A stretch of DNA of 26,517 nucleotides from a virus. The translations under genes were made by a program, and so were the position numbers. The stretch is taken from the IMG/VR virus record IMGVR_UViG_3300010885_044885, positions 1 through 26,517 of that record; one strand, written 5' to 3'. Under the pieces are notes generated by a model. It was not told the origin of the DNA. It worked only from the letters and a program-made list of their open reading frames with translations, and ran no database searches. The stretch's first letter is position 1. Every line of letters starts with the position of its first letter. Positions 14,253 to 21,293 of this stretch are shown here, piece by piece.

Positions 14253-16790
14253 TTACGAGAAAAAGTCATCAAGCGAAGCAACACGCTCAACTCGCCACTG
14301 AATACAGTCTAGAATAATTTTCATTGGCTCTAGGAACGACTTATCAAATTGGAGATCATAATCAATGAACTTAGAAATATTCAATTCTTTTGGGATTGTA
14401 TTAATAAATGCGATAGTGTTATTTCTAAATGGATTAGGTTGTTTCAAATAACAGAATTTGATTTTTTCGCCTTCCTTTATCAGCTCATACTTTTTATCTA
14501 ATTTATTTTCACGAATGAAATGATTATAAACTAGAGCACCCTTAACATGAATTGGTGTTCCTTTCTTAAAGATATTCGTTGAATCATGATACTCAGATAC
14601 ACCATTTACACCACGCGGAAATGATATTTCTTCGACTGGAAGTTTTCTGAACTTTTCTCTAAAATCGTTAATGAAGTCGATCATGGTATTTTCGTCTTTC
14701 TCCATGATAACTTTCATCGCTTCCTTAATCTTTACACGACAGGCTGCTGGGGTTGAAGATTTTACTGCCTCCAGTCCCATAATCTTAAGCATTGGCTGTT
14801 TATATTCAACACCTTCGTTATTATACACATTCAGAATGTATCGTTTCTTGGCAGTCCAGATTGCCTTGTCAGCCAATGACTCTCGCTTCATGATCATTTT
14901 CTGCTTATATGCATTTACATATTCAGCCAGTTCTTGGTATGACTCATCAATAAACTTTTGAATCTTATCCTCACAGACTTTATCGAGGAACCGAATGACT
15001 TTCAGTTTATCACTGGTATCAGGCATAATTTTCTTCACTATTCCAGACAGGTCAAGATAAATTGAATCAGTATCTGATGCGATTACATAATCCTTGTTGC
15101 GAGTCTTGAGTAAAGCATTCATATACTCATTCAATTTATTTTCAATCCAACGAATACTCAACTGACCTGACAATGTAATAGCTTCAGCCATACGAATATC
15201 AAAGAACCTAAAGTACTGGTTGCCAATCGCACCATAAGCTGAGTTCAGTGAAACTTTTTTAGCAAGCTGTAGATTATTATATCTAGCCACTTCCTTCTCA
15301 AGATATTCAACCTGATTGGGATCCTCTTGAACTTTTTGCAGCTTCTTCTTTGCTTCTATCGCAAGTTTTTTATACTTAGTACGATCCTTGTACATTGTAT
15401 CCATAACTTCACCAAGCAAGCCTTGCTTGTTTACTTTGAAGAATTGCGCATTTGGCGTAACAGTAACCTTTTGTTGTTTTAGTGCGTCAAGATTGATTGT
15501 TTTCTTTAGCAAGGAATTCAGCGAAACTCCTTGGTTATTCTTTAGTAACTGCTTAATCTCATCGCTATAGTTCTCTGGTTCAATAATTGTTTCCATAGAA
15601 ATATTATACTGCATGATAAGATGCGGATACAGACTATTCAAGTCAAATGAAACAACCCACTCATGCATACCAACAAGCGGATCCTTTACATATGCGCCTT
15701 CATACGCTGCGCTTTTTTCTCCCTGCTTCATCTGCGGGATTACAATATTCTTTTTCTTAAGATGGTTGTAAATGATTGCATCCCACATTCTAACTTGCGT
15801 AAACACATCATCATAGTTCACTTTGTTGTCATATGCCAAAGTTAGAGCAAGTTCAATTAACCCACCCTTATCGTTTAACTTTTCAACAAGATCAACGTCT
15901 CGAATATTGTAATCAAGAAACTTCTGGTAATCTGACTTATAGAGCTGATGCAATGTTTCATACTCAGAATAATCCAACTTACGGATTCCGAGTTCACTGA
16001 ATGCAACATGATCTAGGCGATAGGATTCTTGTGGAGTATTTGAATACTTCTTGTACAGATCAATGTAGTCAAGAGTGGATATGCCATATATGTCATATGA
16101 CAAATGCTTGCGATTCATTATAAATGTTTCGCGCGGATTGATCTTCTTCCAAGGAGAAAGCTTATTAGCTTCTGCTTCTCCAAAAAGTTTTGTGATTCGA
16201 TTGATTAGATAAGGAACGTCAAAGAATTTTACGTTCCATCCCGATAGGACATCAGGATAATGTAAAGTCCAATGATTAATAAAACAAACCAAAAGCTCAA
16301 ACTCATCTTCACATTTTTTATACTTCACATTCTGAGGTGCTTCATATTCACCAACACCAAAAGAATAGAATGTATCCCCCTGCTTTAAAGTGATTGCGAT
16401 AATTTCTTCGTTAGCATTTTTAGGATCTGGGAAGCCATTCTCAGATGCAACTTCAATATCCAGATATGCTATAACAATATGAGATTTATCCCAAAAAATA
16501 TCTTCAGGAAATTCATCTGCAAGAAATGCATATTCATAACGATTATTCCCATAAATTGGGAACGTCTCGACATCTTTGTATTTCTCCAAGAACTCTCTAC
16601 AGTCTGAGATATTTCCTGGCTCTATTGGCTCAACATTTTCACCATACAGTGTTTTGAACTCGGAAGGTTTCTTCGATGGAACATAGAAAGTTGGCTTATA
16701 CTCTATGCGGCGAGCAACACGTTTACCGTCCTGAACACCGCGATAGAGTATAGTCTTTCCATATAACTGTACGTTAGTATAAAATTTCAC
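14253..16790 (-). CDS. 43: Family B DNA polymerase, T4 gp43-like
   Basis: This 845-aa replicative polymerase has 3'-5' exonuclease activity. Exonuclease residues are visible: YLDIEVAS (D111, E113), SGWNVKFFDVPYL (D191) and YNIRD (Y294, D298). Polymerase motifs are A, DLNSLYPHLI (383-392); B, KKVSLNSAYG (511-520); and C, ASDTDSIYLD (571-580) with the two catalytic Asp at 573 and 575. KKRYILNVYNNEGV follows motif C, as in family members. Length is close to T4 gp43 (about 900 aa). It starts 3 bases after the Sm-like gene and is followed by the uvsX promoter gap. All catalytic residues are intact and the call is firm. Confidence 0.96.
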   Translation of the reverse strand: MKFYTNVQLYGKTILYRGVQDGKRVARRIEYKPTFYVPSKKPSEFKTLYGENVEPIEPGNISDCREFLEKYKDVETFPIYGNNRYEYAFLADEFPEDIFWDKSHIVIAYLDIEVASENGFPDPKNANEEIIAITLKQGDTFYSFGVGEYEAPQNVKYKKCEDEFELLVCFINHWTLHYPDVLSGWNVKFFDVPYLINRITKLFGEAEANKLSPWKKINPRETFIMNRKHLSYDIYGISTLDYIDLYKKYSNTPQESYRLDHVAFSELGIRKLDYSEYETLHQLYKSDYQKFLDYNIRDVDLVEKLNDKGGLIELALTLAYDNKVNYDDVFTQVRMWDAIIYNHLKKKNIVIPQMKQGEKSAAYEGAYVKDPLVGMHEWVVSFDLNSLYPHLIMQYNISMETIIEPENYSDEIKQLLKNNQGVSLNSLLKKTINLDALKQQKVTVTPNAQFFKVNKQGLLGEVMDTMYKDRTKYKKLAIEAKKKLQKVQEDPNQVEYLEKEVARYNNLQLAKKVSLNSAYGAIGNQYFRFFDIRMAEAITLSGQLSIRWIENKLNEYMNALLKTRNKDYVIASDTDSIYLDLSGIVKKIMPDTSDKLKVIRFLDKVCEDKIQKFIDESYQELAEYVNAYKQKMIMKRESLADKAIWTAKKRYILNVYNNEGVEYKQPMLKIMGLEAVKSSTPAACRVKIKEAMKVIMEKDENTMIDFINDFREKFRKLPVEEISFPRGVNGVSEYHDSTNIFKKGTPIHVKGALVYNHFIRENKLDKKYELIKEGEKIKFCYLKQPNPFRNNTIAFINTIPKELNISKFIDYDLQFDKSFLEPMKIILDCIQWRVERVASLDDFFS

Positions 16791-16793
16791 TAG

Positions 16794-17093
16794 TTACTCA
16801 AGAATAATAGTCTTTGCTGGCGGGGTTACAATTCCGCTGAATACACTATTATAGTTGTTCTCCATTTGTTCGTCAACTTCTTTTACAAGAATTGTTTTGC
16901 TCAGATCAAATTCCAATGGAGTTTTGCCAAGATATGGCATAAATGGCAAAAATCCAAGTGCAGCTTGCCCGTTTGGAGCTTGTTGTAATGTAACTACAAC
17001 AACATTTTCCAGTGTAATTTTTTCCTTCGACTCAGATACAACCTTACCAATAACTTCTTCACTACTTACTAACTTTAGTGCTTTAACTGTCAT
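16794..17093 (-). CDS. Small Sm/Lsm-like protein
   Basis: This 99-aa, beta-rich protein begins MTVKALKLVSSEEVIGKVVSE and continues ITLENVVVVTL. The pattern of a strand with a Gly-x-Val turn, then a Leu-Glu-Asn-(Val/Pro) block, resembles the Sm1 motif of Lsm/Hfq-type RNA-binding proteins. The rest (ALGFLPFMPYLGKTPLEFDLSKTILVKEV) has the amphipathic strands expected in the fold, and the C-terminus is SGIVTPPAKTIILE. I recall similar small proteins next to polymerase genes in aquatic T4-like phages, often without function. An RNA- or nucleic-acid-binding role is inferred only. It overlaps the upstream 73-aa gene as ATGA and precedes polymerase by 3 bases. Confidence 0.55.
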   Translation of the reverse strand: MTVKALKLVSSEEVIGKVVSESKEKITLENVVVVTLQQAPNGQAALGFLPFMPYLGKTPLEFDLSKTILVKEVDEQMENNYNSVFSGIVTPPAKTIILE

Positions 17094-17311
17094 GACTTTT
17101 TCCTTTTAGATTTATTTGTTCGTTTCTTCAGTTTTTCTTCAAGATATTTTATAAGCTCTTTCTTGGTGATTGGATCGTTGTTTTTGTAAAACACACCATC
17201 TAACATGGTCCACTGATCACCATTTTCACAGCGTATATACCATCCGAAGAATTCTTTTATAGTTTGTCCATATTTTACTAGGACAGGAACTAATTCTGTT
17301 AATGAATGCAT
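17090..17311 (-). CDS. Hypothetical small protein, basic C-terminus
   Basis: This 73-aa protein has a folded-looking N-terminal part (LVPVLVKYGQTIKEFFGWYIRC, then NGDQWTMLDGVFYKN) and a strongly basic helix at the end (YLEEKLKKRTNKSKRKKS). I do not recognise it. The aromatic-rich core and basic tail would suit a nucleic-acid-associated protein, but no motif supports that. It lies between the tRNA (4 bases upstream) and the Sm-like gene, which it overlaps by 4 bases, so its mRNA must be released or processed next to the tRNA. Confidence 0.55.
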   Translation of the reverse strand: MHSLTELVPVLVKYGQTIKEFFGWYIRCENGDQWTMLDGVFYKNNDPITKKELIKYLEEKLKKRTNKSKRKKS

Positions 17312-17315
17312 ATAT

Positions 17316-17390
17316 TGGTAGCGGGAGATGGACTCGAACCATCGACCTCTGGATTATGAGTCCAGCGTTCTGCCTCTGAACTATCCCGCA
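17316..17390 (-). tRNA. tRNA with CAT anticodon (Met, or Ile if lysidine-modified)
   Basis: Read on the minus strand, a full 75-base cloverleaf with encoded CCA can be drawn. It has a D stem GTTC/GAAC, anticodon stem CTGGA/TCCAG around loop CTCATAA, T stem GATGG/CCATC around TTCGAGT, and an acceptor stem with six pairs at 2:71 to 7:66. The 1:72 position is T opposite T and cannot pair. The anticodon stem lacks the three G-C pairs of bacterial initiators and the D stem has T11-A24, so elongator Met or Ile2 (CAT read as k2C) is more likely. The discriminator base is A. It sits between two small genes in the same orientation. Confidence 0.88.
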
Positions 17391-17395
17391 ATAGA

Positions 17396-17602
17396 TTAAT
17401 CTTCTGAATCTGAAGATACGTCTTTATTATCAAATCTCTTTGTTTTTGCAGCAACATGTGATTTATGAGCATCAATAAATGCTCTTTTTGCTACTCCATA
17501 AGAGTGTTGATCTTTAAAATATCCTAGCGCACTGCCCATACTAACCATACGCTTTAAATATCTAGGCAGTTTAGCGCCAAGAAAATCTGATCTATTTGCC
17601 AT
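17396..17602 (-). CDS. Small conserved phage protein, 68 aa
   Basis: This basic protein starts MANRSDFLGAKLPRYLKRMVSMG, contains GYFKDQHSYGVAKRAFIDAHKSHVAAKTKR and ends in an acidic tail (DVSSDSED). The central helix pair with many His and Lys looks like a small nucleic-acid or protein-binding unit. I recall similar 60-70 aa proteins in T4-like phages but know no function. A TATAAT box with an extended TG lies about 50 bases upstream (17655-17663), so this is probably the first gene of the replication transcript, followed after 5 bases by the tRNA. Confidence 0.62.
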   Translation of the reverse strand: MANRSDFLGAKLPRYLKRMVSMGSALGYFKDQHSYGVAKRAFIDAHKSHVAAKTKRFDNKDVSSDSED

Positions 17603-17654
17603 TTTAAATTTCTCCGCATTTCATTAAAAAATTATTTTTTTGGTCAACTTTACC

Positions 17655-17663
17655 ATTATAACA
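17655..17663 (-). promoter_or_regulatory. Putative extended -10 promoter box
   Basis: The minus strand reads TGT-TATAAT, an extended -10 element, with no good -35. The ten bases TATAATGGTA are identical to those at the uvsX promoter (14216-14225). It lies in the largest gene-poor gap of the window, upstream of the 68-aa gene, tRNA and polymerase, which is where a transcript start would be expected. Confidence 0.45.
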
Positions 17664-17747
17664 GAGCAATTTTTTCTGTGTTTTTCATTTAATAACCTTT
17701 ATTTCACAAAAACAAAATTAGAAAAGTGAAAGAAATTCGAAAGCGGA

Positions 17748-17876
17748 TCAGGCAGATAAACACTCATATAATAAAAAATCAGTCAGCTGATTTAATTGTT
17801 GATTGTGTTTATTATTAGAATAGAACTCAGCAAAAAGATACACTAATTCATTCTGTGTGATTTTAACTTGATTCAT
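17748..17876 (-). CDS. Possible 42-aa small protein
   Basis: An open frame MNQVKITQNELVYLFAEFY continues through HNQQLNQLTDFLLYECLSA to a TGA at 17748. It starts 15 bases after the stop of the glycosyltransferase gene. It would fill part of the 289-base gap, and its composition (amphipathic helices, few rare residues) looks protein-like. Against it, there is no convincing ribosome site and a hairpin followed by T lies inside it. I do not recognise it. Confidence 0.35.
   Translation of the reverse strand: MNQVKITQNELVYLFAEFYSNNKHNQQLNQLTDFLLYECLSA
17770..17793 (-). terminator. Possible weak intrinsic terminator after the sugar cluster
   Basis: On the minus strand AAATCAG, loop CTGA, then CTGATTT forms a perfect 7-bp stem that runs directly into further T residues (six T in a row counting the stem). 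The stem is AT-rich, so the strength is doubtful. It stands about 100 bases after the last sugar gene and upstream of the TATAAT box, matching a transcript border. It also lies inside the possible 42-aa frame, so only one of the two readings may be right. Confidence 0.4.
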
Positions 17877-17891
17877 ATATTTTATCGCTTT

Positions 17892-18614
17892 TTATACAAG
17901 AATTGATTGACACTTATTCCAAAAATTTTCTTGTTGACCAGGATGAAAAATTTGGAAACTATGCCAAAATAATTCACCATGTTCCTCGTTTCCAAATGTT
18001 GTACCAATTCCATATACAGGCATCCCATCAGCAAGTGCCCAATATGGTGGTTGGTTTACTTCCCATTGAAATCTGATTGGTGGTTTATCATACCTTAATG
18101 GCATCAATAAGTCAACTGGAATTCCTTGTTCTTCTGCTTTCCAAGTATATTCTTCTCCAACATCAGATCTGCTTGTCTCAAGTGCAGAAGGTATACCAAT
18201 TTTCTGAAATGTTGATTTTGAAATTCCCATAGCTGATGGTGCAGCAAATACATGCTGATTATTATTGATATGGTTCGACCTTTGGGCATTACCAATCAAT
18301 CTACCTTCTGCTGCTTTTTCAACATAAAAATCAATAGCATAATCACTCAAAGGAATACAGTCAATATCAAGAATTAAAGCAACATCATGATCAATTTGCT
18401 TTTGTATGTCATAATTTTTCAGAGTTTCTGGTTTGCATCCATTTATACCCCAGAAATAATCAATAGAAATGCCATGCGGAGTATCAACTTTTATAGTATA
18501 ATGTGGTATCTTACTTTTGTTAAATTTCTGTACAACTTCCCTCTGAAATTGAACTGTCTTATCACTCACATTGTCCATATAAAACGAAACTATACAAGCA
18601 TTATGCTTATTCAT
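17892..18614 (-). CDS. Putative GT-A type glycosyltransferase
   Basis: The protein has 240 aa from the ATG at 18614, which has GAGG 5 bases upstream; longer starts would run into the preceding gene. VALILDIDCIPLSDYAI at residues 78-94 gives a D83-I-D85 motif after a hydrophobic strand, as in GT-A glycosyltransferases that hold the nucleotide sugar through a metal. Other features are NACIVSFYMDNVSD at the start, and GEEYTWKAEEQGIP and GTTFGNEEHGELFWHSFQIFH towards the end. I cannot place it in a defined family, and a non-transferase nucleotide-sugar protein is possible. As the last gene of the sugar cluster, it could attach the sugar made by its neighbours. No membrane segment is seen, so it acts in the cytoplasm. 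Confidence 0.6.
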   Translation of the reverse strand: MNKHNACIVSFYMDNVSDKTVQFQREVVQKFNKSKIPHYTIKVDTPHGISIDYFWGINGCKPETLKNYDIQKQIDHDVALILDIDCIPLSDYAIDFYVEKAAEGRLIGNAQRSNHINNNQHVFAAPSAMGISKSTFQKIGIPSALETSRSDVGEEYTWKAEEQGIPVDLLMPLRYDKPPIRFQWEVNQPPYWALADGMPVYGIGTTFGNEEHGELFWHSFQIFHPGQQENFWNKCQSILV

Positions 18615-18621
18615 AATAACC

Positions 18622-19530
18622 TCACTTAAAATTATTTGTTTCCAGAATCTTTCTAATTCCTTCTTCAAAGGAAATTGGATTATATCCTGGTATCAGATTT
18701 CTTAATTTAGTAATATCTGGTTTCCTATTTCCAACAGAACCTGGTAAACTTGGCAGCTGTTCAAATTCAACATTATCATGACCCATTTCTTTCGCAATTA
18801 TTTCAACCGCCTGTTTGATGGTAATTTCTCTATCATTCCCAATATTAATTAATTGTTTATCAACATTATTTGCAGCATATATACTAGCATATACCGCATC
18901 GCTAACATGACAGAATGATCTTGTTTCATCGCCACCAATTATTGAAAATATACCATTTTTAATTTTATTAATTTGGTCGCCCAAAAAATGACCCTGCTTA
19001 CTATTTTCCCCATATATGTTAAAATATCTGAGCATAACCCAAGGAAGATTACTATTAACTAAGAAATTTTCACTAGTAATTTTTGCGAGCCTATAACTCC
19101 ACCGAGCATTGTGGATATTCTTTATGAATACATCTGTATTTTCTGGTACTGGGTGTGCTGGATCATCTGCAACAACTTCACTGCTAGACGCATAAACTAT
19201 TTTTTTAAGATTTTTACAAGTGCTGGCATATTCAAAAATATTTAAATCGCATACAAAATTATTTTGTAAAACTTTATTCGGATATTTGTAAAAATTTATT
19301 GTACCATTTATTGCACTATAATGATAGATGTAGTCAAAATCCTTTGGTAATTTCAAATCTATAGAATTTACACAATTAAGATCAATTTTTACCCATCTAT
19401 CGCAAGGAGGGATAGTGTTAGATCTAGAATGATTATCAACAGCCCAAACTTCATTGTTTGAATCTTTTAACTGTTTACAAAATTCAGTACCAAGTAATCC
19501 GCTGGCTCCAGTTACTAGTATTTTACTCAT
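18622..19530 (-). CDS. NAD-dependent NDP-sugar epimerase/dehydratase
   Basis: This 302-aa extended SDR has the Rossmann loop GASGLLG (8-14), IVYASSSEVV (111-120) and the catalytic Y146-x-x-x-K150 (WSYRLAK). LRYFNIYGE (167-175) and GGDETRSFCHVSDAV (199-213) resemble UDP-glucose 4-epimerases and UDP-glucuronate decarboxylases. Which NDP sugar it uses cannot be told. A pairing with the UDP-glucose dehydrogenase-like gene directly upstream, overlapping by 8 bases, would suit UDP-glucuronate decarboxylation or 4-epimerisation. A step on the dTDP-deoxysugar is the alternative. It is complete and looks functional. Confidence 0.82.
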   Translation of the reverse strand: MSKILVTGASGLLGTEFCKQLKDSNNEVWAVDNHSRSNTIPPCDRWVKIDLNCVNSIDLKLPKDFDYIYHYSAINGTINFYKYPNKVLQNNFVCDLNIFEYASTCKNLKKIVYASSSEVVADDPAHPVPENTDVFIKNIHNARWSYRLAKITSENFLVNSNLPWVMLRYFNIYGENSKQGHFLGDQINKIKNGIFSIIGGDETRSFCHVSDAVYASIYAANNVDKQLINIGNDREITIKQAVEIIAKEMGHDNVEFEQLPSLPGSVGNRKPDITKLRNLIPGYNPISFEEGIRKILETNNFK

Positions 19531-20299
19531 TGTTTATTTTCTCATTATCAGAAAGAACAGAACGTATCGTTGAATAGTTTAGTCCAAGTAAATCAATGAA
19601 ATTAGCTAGAGCATTTGTATCTTTTGGTAAACAATGTCCACCAAATCCCCTCAAATTTTCATTACACATTAAATATGCTGGATTAAAACAATCTCTCTTA
19701 ATAATTGAATTATAAACTTGATCGTAGTCAACTCCCATTTTTTTGCAAATATCATAAAAAATATTTGCAAAAATTATCTGCACGCTATGGTTGACGTTAT
19801 TGAAATATTTAATTAGTTCTGCTTCTGTTGGCTTAACGCAAGCAATATTTTTGGGAAGATTGCCGTGTATTTTTGTTATAAGGTCGAAATCTTCTTTTCT
19901 TGTACTACCAATTACAAGTAAATCGTGGTTATACATAAAGTCAGCAAGAGCTGTTTTGGCTCTTAAGAATTCTGGAACAGAACAAATTTTTAATAGTGGA
20001 TATAATGCGGATAATTTTTCTACTGTTCCAGGAACTACTGTACTCTTAATAGCAATTAATCCTGAATAATCCTCATCATTTAATTCTTTCACAACTGATT
20101 GTACAATGCTAACATCGCAATCGCCGTTATCCTTTTGATTCGTTGGGACAGATACAAAAATGCATTCTGCATCTAATACATCTTCAATTTTTGAATCGTC
20201 ATATTTTGGATCAAAAAAACTCATTGAATGACCCAGATGTTTTAGTCCTTCGTAAACAGCTGTACCAACAACTCCCTTACCTATAATACCAATATTCAT
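19523..20299 (-). CDS. UDP-glucose/GDP-mannose dehydrogenase-like protein lacking the C-terminal domain
   Basis: This 258-aa protein has the NAD-binding loop GKGVVGT (7-13), IFVSVPTN (47-54), KSTVVPGT (85-92), SVPEFLR (107-113), TEAELIKYFNN (158-168, K164 and N168) and GFGGHCLPKD (218-227) with the catalytic Cys at 223. These are the marks of the four-electron NDP-sugar dehydrogenases that make uronic acids. Normal members have 390-450 residues, and the C-terminal UDP-sugar-binding domain is absent here, with a clean stop and no remnant. It may work as a shortened dehydrogenase, with a partner, or on another substrate. AGGAGA precedes the ATG at good spacing. Confidence 0.8.
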   Translation of the reverse strand: MNIGIIGKGVVGTAVYEGLKHLGHSMSFFDPKYDDSKIEDVLDAECIFVSVPTNQKDNGDCDVSIVQSVVKELNDEDYSGLIAIKSTVVPGTVEKLSALYPLLKICSVPEFLRAKTALADFMYNHDLLVIGSTRKEDFDLITKIHGNLPKNIACVKPTEAELIKYFNNVNHSVQIIFANIFYDICKKMGVDYDQVYNSIIKRDCFNPAYLMCNENLRGFGGHCLPKDTNALANFIDLLGLNYSTIRSVLSDNEKINNE

Positions 20300-20890
20300 T
20301 TAATTCTCCTGAGGATATTCTAGATCTATACAAGAACTTTTTATATCTTTTGCGATAGATAATATTACTTTAGCAACATCCTCTGGCATAATAAATTTAG
20401 TTGTTGATTTATCCATCATTTTAGTTTTTGTTTTCACTGGGTTAATTATTGATATTGAAACATTACTATCCATAAAATATTCAGAGCTACTCAACCATAG
20501 ATTATATAGTGCAGCTTTGCTAGCTGCATATAACATATAATTTTTTCTTCCTTCTCTATGTGCACTAGAACCAATCATTATGATTTTGATTGGTTTATTA
20601 GAAGTATTTTCTACAAAAAATTTTATTATTGACCAATTAGAGCCAAAATTTATATTCATAATTTTGTTATGTGTATTATTATTATTATTTGTAAAATGCC
20701 CAACACAATTTACAATTAAATCAGGATTTAATTCGATTAATAATTTTTGTATTTGATTATAGCTAATCTCAGAATTAAAATCAATTTCTTTTCTAGAAAT
20801 TTCAACTATTTTATATTCTGAGGATAGAGTTTCACATACAGCAGAACCTATGCCACCAGTAGCGCCAAAAATAATAGCTATTTTATTCAT
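20300..20890 (-). CDS. Short-chain dehydrogenase/reductase
   Basis: This classical SDR of 196 aa (shorter than the usual 240-260) has the NAD(P) loop GATGGIG (9-15), NCVGHF in place of NNAG, a catalytic Ser in IGSSAHR (107-113) and Y121-AAS-K125. All key residues are kept. It could reduce the keto group of a deoxysugar made by the neighbouring enzymes, though a substrate cannot be read. The gene is extremely AT-rich and carries five AAT codons in a row (N69-N73, bases 20675-20689). It overlaps the upstream cupin gene by 8 bases and ends directly before the next start. Confidence 0.82.
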   Translation of the reverse strand: MNKIAIIFGATGGIGSAVCETLSSEYKIVEISRKEIDFNSEISYNQIQKLLIELNPDLIVNCVGHFTNNNNNTHNKIMNINFGSNWSIIKFFVENTSNKPIKIIMIGSSAHREGRKNYMLYAASKAALYNLWLSSSEYFMDSNVSISIINPVKTKTKMMDKSTTKFIMPEDVAKVILSIAKDIKSSCIDLEYPQEN

Positions 20891-21293
20891 TGATTATTGA
20901 ATGGACTCTTACTGTATCAGTTTCGTAATCTTCACCACCGCGTGGTCCTTCTGCAAAAGCAATAAACACACAACCAGTATTTCCTGATTTCATTGCATGA
21001 ATTTCCCGAGGCTCGCTTATAATCATATCCCCAGCAACAGCATCATACTTTGTTACGACGCTACTATCGCTATCAATAAAAGATGAATAATATGTTAATG
21101 TTCCAGATATAATATATGTGTATTGTGTTGTTAGATTATGGTAATGATTTCCTCGAACAGCACCAGGTTCATTAGTTATAATACAGCCATGATTAATATT
21201 TCTTTTGAAAAAGATATCTGTTATTGAACCTCTTTCATCTGAGAATTTACTTAATCCGCTTTCTTTGTTTTTATATATGTTATAGACTTTCAT
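20883..21293 (-). CDS. Cupin-fold sugar isomerase/epimerase (FdtA/WxcM/CapF-type)
   Basis: This 136-aa single cupin has DERGSITDIFF (19-29) and the metal/substrate motif EPGAVRGNHYH (42-52, H50 and H52). YTYIISGTLTYY (58-69) and a late His in SEPREIHAM (93-101, H99) follow. The pattern matches the small cupins that isomerise dTDP-4-keto-6-deoxyglucose (FdtA-like 3,4-ketoisomerases) and the C-terminal epimerase domain of CapF. Classic RmlC is longer (about 180 aa) and carries different active-site blocks. With rfbA and rfbB elsewhere in the genome supplying the keto sugar, it could redirect it to a 3-keto or epimerised form. ATGA overlaps couple it to the methyltransferase upstream. Confidence 0.75.
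   Translation of the reverse strand: MKVYNIYKNKESGLSKFSDERGSITDIFFKRNINHGCIITNEPGAVRGNHYHNLTTQYTYIISGTLTYYSSFIDSDSSVVTKYDAVAGDMIISEPREIHAMKSGNTGCVFIAFAEGPRGGEDYETDTVRVHSIINE

Noticed and set aside
18622-20299. Firm claim of a UDP-xylose or DNA-arabinosylation pathway
   Set aside because: The dehydrogenase is truncated, the epimerase subtype is not decided and no hydroxymethylase or DNA glucosyltransferase gene is visible. It is kept only as a possibility.
20675-20689. Five AAT codons in a row as a possible phase-variation tract
   Set aside because: The unit is three bases long, so slippage would only change the number of Asn residues and not switch the gene off. It is better explained by AT bias.
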